From: Annona cherimola
Taxonomy: Eukaryota > Streptophyta > Magnoliopsida > Magnoliales > Annonaceae
DNA: 64,000 nucleotides
NCBI GenBank assembly: GCA_030490835.1
Contig: CM059971.1
Span: 71,256,224 to 71,320,223 of the forward strand
Direction of reading: 5' to 3'
The position numbers were made by a program, and so were the translations under genes. How positions within the stretch are numbered: position 1 is the first letter of the stretch; the number at the start of each line of letters is the position of its first letter. Of this stretch, positions 24,313-35,368 are shown piece by piece. The notes below the pieces were generated by a model that was not told where the DNA came from, made no database searches, and was given only the letters and a program-made list of their open reading frames with translations.

Positions 24313-25019
24313 GATTATGACAACGATTTGGATATTGCCGCAAAAGATAAATATGCCTTAAATTGATTCAATGATGGAGAAATGTATTTTTTTTATTTTA
24401 ATAAATTTAAATTATTTACAAAATTCATATAGATATTTTTATTGCATCAATGCAATAGACACAAAGCGTCACTAACGCACTTCTGAATATATTACTAATG
24501 AGTTATGCTCTGGTTAATGCTATTAGATTCGGTAACCACAAAAAAAGGTAAAATTTTTTTCTACCTTCTCTTTTTATTCACCGCTTTTAGAATTTTATTC
24601 CAACTTGGAAATTGTAATTTGTCATCTTATTCTATTTGTCCTAATTATTGTATAATTTTCTAAGACTTTTCCATCTTTTATACTGTGTATACTTATTATT
24701 TTGTTTTTATTTATTTTATTACGTTCCGGTTTACTTTGTCCTTTCTTATGTCTTTTATTTTTATACGCAACCAGGCATCTTAAGCCCATCCGCCGATTCC
24801 GCTGGAACTGATTACAAATAATTCGAAAACAATATCCCGCAGTCTCTTCTTGATCAAATAAAAATCTCACTGCCTCTCTTATGGTTTTATAATTTTCACA
24901 TTTTCCATTTTTATTCTTATTCATTTGGATTTGGTTCACAATTCCAACCTAAAATTTTCATTTCAGTGGCCGACTTTTAGGTTTAACGAGAATTTATTTT
25001 TGGCTTATGGGCGTTGGTT
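24313..25019. other. AT-rich spacer, nothing firmly assigned
   Basis: A 105-codon minus-strand ORF (24622-24939) is Lys/Asn/Ile-rich with an unusual central stretch (REAVRFLFDQEETAGYCFR) that I cannot place in any family. In such AT-rich DNA it is most likely a chance frame. Confidence 0.3.
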
Positions 25020-25275
25020 AGGTTAACACAAAAAACTTTTAAATCAAAAAATTTTCACACACCGTAATTATTCTATTTTTAATTATTCCTTCATTTTTTC
25101 GTATTCAAGTGTCTTACTTTTCAATCATTTTTTACTTACATATCTAATTTATTTATTTTAACTTTACTTTTTTATTTCTCATCATTACTCCTATCATATT
25201 ATATCATTTTCTCCTATTTCAAAAACTTTTACATAAATATTTTACAATCTCAACCGGTATTATACTTAGGCTCTA
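25020..25275. mobile_element. Family C MITE copy
   Basis: The internal blocks follow the family C order (AAAACTTTTAAATC, ATTATTCTATTTTTAATTATT, TCTTACTTTTCAATCATTTT, ATTTATTTTAACTTTACTTT, CTCATCATTACTCCTATC, CATTTTCTCCTATTTC). Ends are diverged and no target duplication was read. Confidence 0.55.
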
Positions 25276-26029
25276 AGATATTCTTAGAAATTCCCATACA
25301 ATATTATAACATATATCTAATAATATCTTCAATTTCTAAGAAACTTCCTTTCATGCTCATAATGTTTGCCCATACTTCTTTCTATACTCATAATATTTTA
25401 TAAATTTCTTTTAACATTTCATCTTCAATTTTTCTCATACTTATGTCATCAACACGATCATTATCTACTCTATTAAAAAGATGATTTTGCCTATTCGAAA
25501 TTTTCTAATTTAGACAATTCAATCATAATATGACTAAATTAATGATAATAATTATTCATATGTGGCATTAAATGATTGAAGGGCCATGTTAAGGTTAAAT
25601 TATTTTAATTACAAAAATTTTAGATGTGCAAATTCGTCTTTTCAATGGGTTAGATAACGTATGTGTTAACGACGTGAGTATAATATAAATTTAGAATGAA
25701 ATATTATGCGTACAAGAGAAATTTATAAAACATTATGGGTATAATATGAATTGTGTGCAAATGTTGGGTTACAAAAGAAATTCTCCCTTAATTTTTCCAT
25801 TTGGTCAACACTTCCTATAATATCAAGAAGACCGATGCCATTATGTTTTGAAACTACATCACTTATGAGACAGGTAGATGGGTTTACCATGAGGTTGCCT
25901 ACATCATGGCGAACATATATTTTTTTTGACATAATTAGAACATATATTTTTTTATAACAATTAGAATGTATATTTTTTATTGTTTGATATTGTACAATTT
26001 TACATCTAATATTACATTTTGGCTCATAT
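25276..26029. other. AT-rich spacer, nothing assigned
   Basis: There are only short ORFs on opposite strands (25723-25957) with no family match. Some tracts resemble family F (see 28655-29060) but too weakly to annotate. Confidence 0.4.
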
Positions 26030-26190
26030 TAATGGGAAAAAAACTTCCACCTATCTATATAGAAACCAAACTTTACCCATGTTAAACTCAGACACATTGC
26101 TGAGAAATAAATACTTAGACACATTCGCCAAGAGTTGAACACCCGTCCTCCCACATATCAGACAAGGACGGTGTTACCACCGTGGTGGAA
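26030..26190 (-). mobile_element. tRNA-derived SINE, minus strand
   Basis: On the minus strand, a box-A-like CGGTGGTAACACCG and a box-B-like GGGTGTTCAACTC are spaced about 30 nt apart, as in tRNA-type RNA polymerase III promoters. The head is followed by ~90 bp of unrelated body ending in a T-run near 26040. The head cannot fold as an intact tRNA, so it is a SINE rather than a tRNA gene. Confidence 0.5.
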
Positions 26191-26202
26191 TTGTGTATAT
26201 AT

Positions 26203-26597
26203 ATATATAAGAAATATTCAGGTGCAGTGTAACTAGACCTTAACAACAATGCAGTTGCACCAAAATAGGCCCTAAATTATCATAAAATTATAATCTACTT
26301 CACCCATGGTATTTAGAATCTTGTATTCTATTACCATGTCAATTTTCATCCTAATCGAATATGTTTATAGACCACATCTGAAAATGATACAAATTTAACA
26401 TAATAAAATAGTTTGATATAAATAATAACTTTAAAATGGTTTTTTCAACATATAAACCATTTGCTATAAAATTTATATATGGATAAATGATTATTTAAAG
26501 TTTCACTGCATTTTAATATATGTGGAGTCCATTTTTGGGCAAATGTTCTGTTGTTCCACTGCGGTTACGCTACACCGGGACAGCTATTTTTATATAT
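26203..26597. mobile_element. Family A foldback MITE (copy 4)
   Basis: It is flanked by (TA)n on the left and an AT tract on the right. It carries the family A blocks CTTCACCCATGGTATTTAGA, CAATTTTCATCCTAATC and AATAAAATAGTTTGATATAA. The right end has a worn version of the GCTGTYCCGGTG palindrome (about 26560-26583). Diverged from copies 1 and 3. It is non-coding. Confidence 0.6.
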
Positions 26598-27013
26598 TTG
26601 ATATAATTTTGTTTTCTTTGATGGATAGTGGTTAGTGGAACGCATATTTTTAATTCAACTGTTAGGTAATGTAATTGGACAGTAGCACAAATCAGCTGTA
26701 ATGATTTGAACTTTGAAGCGGGTGGTAGTCAACCATGTGCACCGTCCAGTCCAATTAGCGGGCCTTGTTCGAAGTGCCGAAAGTCGAAAGAATATTACAC
26801 ACCCGTCCAAATGTTTTTCTGATTTGCTTTCCAACGGTACCATTTCCATGAGCAGCTGCCTTTTTAGCAACAACCAAAAAAGCATATGCCTCGAGAATAA
26901 AAAAAAAAAAAAAAAACATTCAAAAAATAAAATAAAAAGCACAAACGCATGTGCCTACGGTATGAACACACATTTTTTCTGATTTAAACTTAAAATTTTA
27001 ATTTAAAAATTTT
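26598..27013. other. Spacer, nothing assigned
   Basis: A short plus ORF (26713-26982) crosses a poly-A tract and shows no family resemblance. No element boundaries were recognised. Confidence 0.4.
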
Positions 27014-27222
27014 CACTTCTATATAACCTGGTTTTTATGTCACCCTATCTATCTTTTATACTTCTTGATAATTGATAAAAAATTCATTTCATCTAATATA
27101 TTTATATTTAATGTTATTTATATAATTTTAAAGTTGCAACAATTAGCTCACTTAACTATATCTAGATTTACCTTTAAATGGTCAGATTACCTAAAATCGC
27201 TTCTACAGAGTAAGACTCAGTA
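27014..27222. mobile_element. Family E MITE, short copy
   Basis: The left end CACTTCTATATAACCTGG and the reverse complement of the right end (TACTCTGTAGAAGCGATTTT) share the family E terminal core. Interior blocks (AAAAATTCATTTCATC, TAATGTTATTTATA) match other family E copies. It is internally deleted compared with the 148-516 copy. Confidence 0.5.
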
Positions 27223-27234
27223 ATATATATATAT

Positions 27235-27590
27235 ATAGGGAGCTGTTCCGGTGCAGCGTCACTGCACCCGAACAGCGATATATTTGTCCAAAAATGAGCC
27301 TCACACATATTAGAATGCAATGAAATTTTATACAATCATTTATCCATATATAAATTTTATATCAAAATATATTGAAAAAAATATTTTAAAGTTATTATTT
27401 ACATCAAACTATTTTATTACGTTGAATTTGTACCATTTTCAGATGGAGTCCATACACATATACGAAAATTGATATGATAATATAATACATTATTCTAAAT
27501 ACAATGGATGGTGTAGATTATGATTTTATCATCATGTGGGACCCATTTCAGCGCCACTTCACCTTAATTTCGGTGAGGTTACCTCAAAAT
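27235..27590. mobile_element. Family A foldback MITE (copy 5)
   Basis: It starts after a (TA)n tract with GGGAGCTGTTCCGG and the terminal palindrome at 27242-27276 (15-bp arms, one mismatch). The interior runs in the opposite orientation to copy 4 (AACTATTTTATTACGTTG, TACACATATACGAAAATTG, ATACAATGGATGGTGTAG). It ends in ...CATTTCAGCGCCACTTCACC. Confidence 0.6.
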
Positions 27591-28490
27591 GGGCTTCGCA
27601 TGATTATAAAATTATAATCTACTTCACCCATTGTATTTAGAATTATGTATTCTATTACCATACTAATTTTCATGTCAATCGTATATGTGTATGGACCTTA
27701 TCTAAAAATGGTACAAATTCAACATAATAAAAAAATTTGATGTAAATAACAACTTTAAAGCTGTAATTTCGATGCAGTTAACTCAAAATGGGCTTCACAT
27801 GATCATAAAATTATAATCTACTCCACCTATTGTATTTAGAATTATGTATTATATTATCATACCAAATTTCATCCCAATTGAATATGTTATGGACCCCATC
27901 TAAAAATGGTACAAATTTAATGTAATAAAAAAATTTGATGTAAATAACAATTTTAAAGTTATTTTTTCAACATGTAAACCATTTGCTATAAAATTTATAT
28001 ATAGAGAAATGATTACATAAAATATCAATACATTTAAGTACAAATAGAGCTCATTTTGGGCGAAATGCACCGTTAATTATGGTGCAACTTCACTGCGCAA
28101 GAAAGGTTCTCTGTATCTATCTATATATAATATATATATAGAGAGAGAGAGAAAAAAAATCTATCTTGTGCAGATGGTCCGCTGTAAAATGGACTCCACA
28201 CATATTAAAATGTAATGAAACTTGATATTTACATTAAAAATTATACTTTAGGCAGTTTAGATGTTGAAAATACCATTTTAAACTTGATATTTGCATTAAA
28301 CTATTTTATTACGTTCATTTTGTACCATTTTAATATAAGACGTATACACATGTTGGATTTGGGTGAAAATTGGTATACTAATAAAATAAATAATTCTAAA
28401 TATAACTGGTAGAGTAGATTTCTATTCATGATCAAATGGGCCCCACAATGCACGGAAGTCCGAATGCACTTGATTATTTTCCATATATAT
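27591..28490. mobile_element. Cluster of three further family A-like MITE segments
   Basis: Adjacent degenerate segments at about 27591-27765, 27766-28110 and 28137-28490 each contain blocks such as CACCCATTGTATTTAGAATT, CAATTTTCATGTCAATC or the reverse-orientation ACGTTCATTTTGTACC. (TA)n and (GA)n tracts lie between them (28110-28150). The cluster reads as serial insertion into TA-rich ends of earlier copies. Boundaries are approximate. Confidence 0.5.
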
Positions 28491-28654
28491 CTGTATATTT
28501 TAATGTTAAGACTTTAACTGTAAAACATGAAATTTAATGCCAAAACATATATATTCTACATATATATTCTATATCCTTAATTATAGGCATTTTAGCAAGG
28601 CTGAATCTGGAACCTTCACCAAGGTGCTAGCGAATGCGAATTACAAGTGCGCTT
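28491..28654. other. Spacer, nothing assigned
   Basis: AT-rich sequence with a short complex stretch at 28590-28650; no feature recognised. Confidence 0.4.
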
Positions 28655-29060
28655 AAGAATTTTACCGTTAATTTTATTTACACTTATAAACTTTCAAAAT
28701 TTTCAAATATGTCTATATATTTTATTCTAAATTTTATTTATACTCACATCCCTATATGAAATGAAAAATATGCATAAAACCTAATCATGCATTTATAAAT
28801 AAGAATCACATCCAAATGATATATAATTCTATAGCGATAGAAGTATGATTCTATATCATTTGAATATGAATTTCTAGCTTAAAATTAAAATTAAAGTTTG
28901 GGTATATTCTTCAATCACCATGGGCATAGGTATGAAAGGAATTTTAAATAAAATACATTGATATATTTAGAATTTTTAGAATTTTGTGGGTACAAATGAA
29001 ATTATGGGTAAAATTCATTGTTGTATGTGGAATTTTCTCAAGAAATAACGTCAAAATAAA
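28655..29060. mobile_element. Family F inverted-repeat MITE
   Basis: The left part (AATTTTACCGTTAATTTTAT ... CAAATATGTCTATATATTTT) and right part (AATACATTGATATATTTAGA ... GAAATTATGGGTAAAATTC) are imperfect reverse complements. A mirrored CATCCAAATGATATATAATT / ATATCATTTGAATATG core sits in the middle. Copies recur at 53720-54060 and, split, at 59025-59590. It is non-coding. Confidence 0.55.
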
Positions 29061-29689
29061 TAGGACGAATTTCACTTATATTAATGAATTTTACCCCTAA
29101 TTCTACTTATACACATAAGCTTTTAAATATACTTATGCATTCTTACCAAAATTCAAATGTATGTTATTAAGGATCTTTTAAAGGAGTCATTAACCTCTTT
29201 TTAAAATAAGGATTATGCCCAAAGTCCTAATACAACTTGAGTATATTCATCATTTCACTAAGGTTAAGAACTCATGTAATATATACTTTGCGGCAATGAA
29301 TGAATGAAATTTTGAGCAAAATATGCTAGCTATTTTTGAAAATTTTGGAAGTTCATAATAAAAGTACGTAAGGAAGATAACTTTATACCAATCATTATTA
29401 CCAAATGGTACATTTTTTTATGAAATTACCAAGTGGTATACTTGAATTTTTGAAAGGTTCAAAAAATCAGGGCACTAGAAGAAGATCCTTATTTACAGCA
29501 ACAAAAGTGCTTTTTGGAGTTGTATAAGATTTTGAAAATCTTTTGCAGAGTAAATAAAAATTCGCTTATCGTGTCACATCACCAAAATTTTTCCAATATT
29601 TAGAACATACGCAACCGAGCATTTGCTAATTGCCATATAAAAATGGGTTAAGCAACTACTTCAAAGTTTATTGTCTATTCGCAAACTTG
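29061..29689. other. AT-rich spacer with a family F fragment
   Basis: 29070-29160 looks like another family F left end (GAATTTTACCCCTAATTC). The remainder has no recognised feature. Confidence 0.35.
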
Positions 29690-29885
29690 GATGAAACGAA
29701 AATTAGATGAGCAAGTAAGATGGAAAAAGTGTTACCGTGTGTTGAAAATAAGAAAAATTATATGAAGATTAGGAAAAATAAATGATTTTTTAGAATGAGA
29801 AAAATATTTTTTGAAAATAGAAAATTTCATTTCATCCTCATCCTCAACCTATATTCATCTCATTAAATTGCCAACAGATAAAAAA
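29690..29885. repeat. Family D repeat copy
   Basis: It shares the GATGGAAAAAGTG, AATGAGAAAAATATTTTTTG and TAGAAAATTTCATTTCATCC blocks, in order, with 16725-16880. Termini are unresolved. Confidence 0.45.
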
Positions 29886-30176
29886 GCATAGAAGGATCCT
29901 GAAATTAGAGTCCTGATAAGAAAATTACTTTTAATTAATTCTTTTAATCTTAATTTTCTAGGGTCTAAATCCATCATCCCGTTCATTGACCACTGAGGCC
30001 AAGCGGAGCATAAAATAAAGCTGCCATTTCATTGCTGTTGGGTACATCGAGGCAGGTTACACGTTTGGTTCAAAATTGACCAGTTAAAGGATGACATCTT
30101 TTAGAATTTGTCATTCACCAGTACAGCAGTTTCCGCAGATGAGGGCACGTTTGTTTAACATGAAACGTTTTAAATT
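29886..30176. other. Spacer, nothing assigned
   Basis: Mixed-composition sequence with no ORF or repeat that I can identify. Confidence 0.4.
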
Positions 30177-30717
30177 GGGTATGTTTGACAATAAAAAAAA
30201 CGTTTTTAAATTAAAATTTTTCAATATAAAATTTCATTTTTTATAATTATCCTATTTTAAATTATTTTTTCACTTCTCCCTATACAATTATTCTACTTTT
30301 CAATCATTTCTATATAATTACCTATACATCTAATATATCTATTTTAAGTTTAGAGTGTGTTGGGGAAGTGATAAAACTTTTATGAAAAGTTTTTAAATAT
30401 GAGAAAATGATGTGATATGATAGAGATAATGATAAGAAGTAAATGAAATAAAGTTAAAATAAACAGGTTAAATATTTGGTTAGTTATGTAGAAATAATTA
30501 GAATGTAGGATAGTTGTATAGTTGTATAGGAAGAAGTGAAAAAATAGTTTTAAAAAATGATAGTTACGAAGAATGAAAGCTTTCATTTGAAAGGTTACAA
30601 GTGTTACAAATATCCCCTTATTCTTTTTACTCTACATTATTATCTTTACCATATTAGATCATTTTTTCTTATTTTAAAAACTTTTCATCAAAAGTTTTAT
30701 TACTTCCCAAATATGCT
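30177..30717. mobile_element. Family C MITE carrying a second family C MITE
   Basis: The outer element starts GGGTATGTTTGACAA and ends ...CTTCCCAAATATGCT. Its left part runs to 30352 and its right part resumes at 30618 in correct register (CTATTTTAAGTTTA | TTATTCTTTTTACTCTAC). The inner element, in opposite orientation, occupies 30353-30617. Confidence 0.7.
30353..30617. mobile_element. Nested inner family C MITE with TTA target duplication
   Basis: This 265-bp element (GAGTGTGTTGGGGAAG ... TTACAAATATCCCC) lies in the reverse orientation inside another copy of its own family. TTA is present on both sides (30350-30352 and 30618-30620), and removing one TTA plus the insert restores the outer element's normal sequence. 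This confirms a 3-bp duplication for family C. Confidence 0.8.
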
Positions 30718-30975
30718 AAAAAAAATTTCAATTTAAAACTTTTCACTTTCTACTATTATCCTATTTTTAATCATATTTTCACATTTTCATATACAACTAT
30801 CCTACATATCAATCATTTTTACAAGACTACTTATATAACTAACTTATTTATTTTTTTCAAAAAAATCTATCTTCTCGCACCCATCATATAACATAATTTT
30901 CCTGCAATTCAAAAATTTTATACTAAAGATCTTTCATCGAAAAATTTTATTACTTTCTAAATACGCTGTAAATTT
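30718..30975. mobile_element. Family C MITE, adjacent third copy
   Basis: It follows the outer element without a gap. The usual blocks are present (CAATTTAAAACTTTTCACTT, TATTATCCTATTTTTAATC, TACAACTATCCTACATATC, TTTTATTACTTTCTAAATAC). The left terminus is worn. Confidence 0.55.
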
Positions 30976-31608
30976 TATATGCAGGCCTCCTTTGCAAAAT
31001 AGATGGTTATGATATATAAATTGCAAAATAAAGAATTTAGGCCATCATTTGCAAATAGCCTGAAAATTATGATTGCCCACACTTAAAGTTTTTTCGGTGC
31101 CCGTAATCCCTGTGATCATCATCATGTATGCCTTGTCTACAAGTTGAGTTGGGTTTAAAGTAATTAAGTAGGCGTTTGGCACTTGGCAGCCGTCCCATCA
31201 TGGCTATTTAGAATTTAGAAGCTCTTTGGCAAGCCGCTGATCAAAAAACCAGCGGCGGCAGCAACCGCAGCATGAGGGTTTCAATTCAATGGAATTTCTC
31301 CGCTTGGGGCTTATCCTAGGAGTCTTTAGCCCATAATTTTTCTATAAAAAAAAATAATTACAGAAATCTACTTTCAAAAAAATAATTATATGGAATCCAT
31401 TCCATTCATTTGTATTTATAATTAAATCATTGCTTATGCCTATCTAGTTAAAGCATAAAATTAATATAATAAAATTATTTAATTTATATGAAGATTTCGA
31501 AGCCCTTAATTGGGTCATTTGCAAATACACCACTTAATTTCAACATAATTATAAATATCCTCCACATAGTTTGACTATGATTGTAAATACACTTACGTTG
31601 CCTTGAAG
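30976..31608. other. Spacer with a family E fragment
   Basis: 31380-31500 carries family E interior blocks (GGAATCCATTCCATTCATT, AGCATAAAATTAATATAATA). No gene is recognised. 31500-31608 is the start of an inverted repeat interrupted by the next element: its motifs recur in reverse between 31955 and 32220. Confidence 0.4.
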
Positions 31609-31617
31609 CCGTTACTA

Positions 31618-31946
31618 GATAACCAATTTCAATATACCAGGGTGCAAAACCCCTTTTTATATTTTTTATAAGATTGTTAACCTAGGTGTATTTAACTTTT
31701 GTATTAAGTTTTATAATTTTTGGAGATATATAAATATATTTTTTAAATTTTTTAAAAACAAGAGTATTTTAGTAACTTGAAATTGGCTAAAGTACCCTTA
31801 TTTTTAAAAAAATCAAATATATATATCCAAAAATAGTAAATTTTAGCTTATAAATTAAATACAATTATATTAACAATCATATAAAAAAAATTCAAAAAGA
31901 ATATAAAAAAATGAGATTTTGCATAGGATGCATTGAATTAGTTTTT
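31618..31946. mobile_element. Family B MITE with perfect 9-bp target duplication
   Basis: This 329-bp long-inverted-repeat element is bracketed by CCGTTACTA at 31609-31617 and 31947-31955. The left end (ACCAATTTCAATATACCAGG) and the reverse complement of the right end (ACTAATTCAATGCATCCTAT) match imperfectly. The interior shows the family B arms and the GTATTTTAGTAACTTGAAAT core. It is inserted in another AT-rich inverted repeat (31500-32220). Confidence 0.8.
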
Positions 31947-32245
31947 CCGTTACTACACTATTATAACGTGAGTATATTTGTAAAAATATACAAATTACGT
32001 AAACATATTTACAATTTCAAAAATTATATAAGCATATTTAGTTTTTGCAAATAACTCACGTAGTTTGTATATTTTTACAAACATATCTACATCGTGACGG
32101 TATAGTAATAGTGTTGTAACAACGTGTATATATTTACAACTAAGTCAAACTATATATGATTGTTTATGATTTTTGAAACTATGTGGGTATATTTGTAAAT
32201 TAATCATGACAATTGGACATCGAAACCATGTACGCCATACTTCCT

Positions 32246-32627
32246 ATGTCCATAAATGTTTTAATAAATTATTATAATATTTTAATACATGTACCAATTG
32301 ATCTTAATATTTTTTATAATTTATGCTTCATTATATAAATCATGTCCATAAATGTTTTAATAAATTATTATAATATTTTAATACATGTACCAATTGATCT
32401 TAATATTTTTTATAATTTATGCTTCATTATATAAATCATGTCCATAAATGTTTTAATAAATTATTATAATATTTTAATACATGTACTAATTGATTTTAAT
32501 TTTTTTATAATTTATGCTTCATTATATGAATCATGTCCATAAATATTTTAATAAATTATTATAATATTTTAATGCATGTACCAATTGATCTTAATATTTT
32601 TTATAATTTATGCCTCATTATATAAAT
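32246..32627. repeat. Tandem array: four copies of a 96-bp unit
   Basis: The unit starts ATGTCCATAAATGTTTTAAT at 32246, 32342, 32438 and 32533, giving periods of 96, 96 and 95 bp. The first two copies are almost identical and the last two carry a few substitutions and one deletion. The unit contains TTTTTTATAATTTATGC, similar to family E MITE interiors, so the array may have grown from a MITE fragment. Confidence 0.9.
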
Positions 32628-33299
32628 CTTCAAACAAATGAGATCTACTCAAGACTCCGATTAAAATAAATTTTTTTGGTACAGTAACAAAATAAATGAT
32701 TTAAATAGCATGATGGGTTGAATTTTGACTAGTGATCAGGAGAGCTCCAAAGAGAGGGCACATGCATTCCCGTCCATGGAATCGATTCCGTTGGCACGGA
32801 GAACCCCATTTTCCAAACCCGTCGTCAAAGGCCAATAATGTGCGCGTCTGTCTGCGTGTGCTTCATTGCTTGTGTGCGTGTCGGGAGGATTTCAACTGTT
32901 TCATCGCCATGTGTCATTCGCTACATGGCTCAAATGAGTTGGTGGCGACTTGGAATTAATGATCGAGCAGACATGTATGCAGTCGGTAGGAATTATTCCA
33001 GGGTACAGGAAGGTGCTTTTTTATTTTTTATTTTTATAATAATCGGGAGGTGGTTTTAAATTCTAAAAAAGAAATTCAGAAATTAAAGTACTTCCCAAAA
33101 TCCCTCTCAACGTCCGCTTTGAGCTCACCATAATATTCTAGTTCCATATTAATTAACAATTAATTAAGTCCCCACTAATTTTAGATCGATTTTATCAATT
33201 GTATTGATTGGGGCCCACCAAAGTGTTGATCAAAGTGTTTTTTTAATATCGTAACTGAATACTTATTAAAGAAACATAATGGGGAACTTGATTTATCAA
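32628..33299. other. Spacer, nothing assigned
   Basis: 32732-33059 has two overlapping short plus ORFs in less AT-rich DNA, without a family match. No repeat boundaries were seen. Confidence 0.4.
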
Positions 33300-34540
33300 G
33301 AGTATTAGGCATATTTAATAAAACTTATGAGTGGAAAGTTTTTTATGTAAAATTTGAAAATTAAAATAAATAAGATAATCGTTTGGATAGTTATAAAAAA
33401 TGATTAAAATAAGATAGTTATATGAAAAATTTGAAGAATGAGAACACTTCTATGAAACCCCCTCTTTATGAACCCTTTTATTTTTAATATTTATATAGTT
33501 GATGAACAATCTATTTTATCTGTTGTATTTAACATTGTTTATATTATCATGAAAACTCTTTCATTTATTTAGTATCACTGTATCTGGACCCCATCTACAA
33601 ACATATAAAATTGTCGTAATAAAATGATTAAATATTAAATATCGATTTTTAAGTAATGTTTTTAATATCTAAACCATCTAAAATATCATAAATATGTGAA
33701 TAAATGATTTTATAACGTACTGTTATTATACCGCATATATGAATAGATCTAAACATTTTTTCTAATTTATACGTAAATGTACCTATTTTTGAGCAAATGT
33801 AGTCTATGCACATATTGGATTTTGATGAAACTAGTCTCCTATCTAAACAAATTATGCCAAATACAATGAATAGATTGAATTTTCTATCAAACATTATAAT
33901 TTCAAAAATGCATGGGGTTACATGGAACCACTTTTATGTAAGCCCCTTCATTGTTAATATCTATATGGTTTATGGAAAATCCATTTCATCCATTGTATTT
34001 AGCATTATTTATATGAGCATGGAAACTCTTTCATTTGTTTAGTATCACTGTATATGGGCCCATTTACAAACATATAAAATCAACAGAATAAAATAAATTA
34101 ATATTAAATATTAATTTTTAAATAGTATTTTCAACATCTAAACTATCTAAAATGTCATAAATATGTGGATAAATAATTCTATAAAGTATTTTTATATTAT
34201 ACTACATCCGTGAATGAATCTAAGTATTTTTTCTAATTTACACATGATTATACCTATTTTTGAGCAAATGTGGCCTGTGCATATATTAGATTTTGATGAA
34301 ACTTGGTTTCATAGCTAAGCAAATTGTGCTAAATACAATGAATGGATTGAATTTTTCATCAAATATTAAAATCTGAAAAATGGATGAGGTTACATGGAAC
34401 CTTTTCTATGTAACCCACTTACGTAGAAGCAGGCCCATTTGAAGAAATAATTAAACAAATAAAGTAGTTGTGAAAGGTAAAAAATTTTAAATAAAAAAGT
34501 TTTAAATTGATAAGTTTATGAGAATGTCAAATACACTCAT
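33300..34540. mobile_element. Family C MITE (reverse) split by a family E element
   Basis: Family C blocks in reverse orientation occur at about 33310-33438 and resume at 34447-34540 (AAAAAAGTTTTAAATTGATA ... GTCAAATACACTC). The middle is occupied by the 998-bp insertion listed next. Parts of the C element also appear deleted. Confidence 0.6.
33439..34436. mobile_element. Composite family E Mutator-like MITE, 998 bp
   Basis: ATTTGAAGAA stands at 33429-33438 and again at 34437-34446, a 10-bp flanking repeat (9 bp would suit Mutator-type insertion). The ends share the TTCTA(C/T)G(A/T)AA core in inverted orientation. Internally there are two similar blocks: CATTTCATCCATTGTATTTAGCA-type and GAATGGATTGAATTTTTC-type segments each occur twice (about 33480-33900 and 33925-34390). 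This suggests a tandem or nested dimer. No ORF of note. Confidence 0.65.
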
Positions 34541-34689
34541 AGTCGAAATGTTTATTTTTAAAAGTATTTTAATTAATTGAATTACCAAGGAAGATTCAAG
34601 TGTGCATCTCCATTTTAGTCACTTAATGATGAATCAAAATCCAATCCAACTAATATAATTAGAGTTATTTATTTATTTAGGAAACTTAT

Positions 34690-34940
34690 GGTCCGTGTGA
34701 TAATGAGGAAAAATGGGAAATTTTTTGCAAGGAAAACTTTAAAAAATTGAGATAATAACGCAATGTAATAAAGATAATGATTATGAATAAAGAGAATAAA
34801 AATAAAATAATTAGTATAATTATATAGAAATATATAAAAAATAATTAGAACATAAAGTTGATAATAGAAGAAGTAGAATAGTTAGATGGTTAAAATATTA
34901 CATCACATTAAAATATATATAAAAAGTAAGAAAACATTCC
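34690..34940. mobile_element. Family C MITE, reverse orientation
   Basis: GAAAACTTTAAAAAATTGAG, AATAAAGATAATGATTATGA, ATAGAAATATATAAAAAATA and GAAGTAGAATAGTTAGATGG follow in the reversed family C order. Termini are diverged. Confidence 0.45.
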
Positions 34941-35364
34941 TTTTCATTTAGCAAAGAATTTTTCAATAAGTTCACACCAAGAATTTAATGATTATTTTTC
35001 TATCATGTCAAAATAAATAATTTTAAACAAAATAAATAGATTAAATTTTAGTTTAATCATCAATGAGGCAACACAGGGTAGAACACTTCTTCAATTGTAT
35101 CAATGTTATTGAGGTTGGGGCTTTTTTCAAATGTACTTACTGCTTTTAACCCTAATTTCAAATATATCTACGATATTTTCAAAATTATTATTTTTTAAAA
35201 TCTCAAATATACCCACTACATTTATACTTAATCCTTAAAATATTCATTTTATCACAAATAGTAGATGGTTAGCTTTTCATAAATGACATCAATATCCTTG
35301 GTGTGTGCTTGTACAAGTTACGAAGAGGATTTGCACCACCTACCATACCCCGGTCATACCTCAT
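34941..35364. other. AT-rich spacer, nothing assigned
   Basis: The stretch contains repeated short phrases ('CAAATATACCCACTAC' style) that loosely resemble family F, without clear limits. No gene. Confidence 0.35.
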
Positions 35365-35368
35365 TTAA

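Noticed and set aside
24622..24939. 105-codon minus ORF as a possible organelle-derived gene fragment
   Set aside because: The central stretch looked protein-like, but I could not match it to any plastid or mitochondrial gene, and the flanks are ordinary AT-rich spacer.
26130..26185. Possible tRNA gene
   Set aside because: Box A and B are present, but no acceptor-stem pairing or clean anticodon arm can be formed; treated as a SINE head.
32246..32627. CRISPR-like regular repeats
   Set aside because: The 96-bp units abut directly without unique spacers, and the context is a plant nuclear genome; it is a tandem array.
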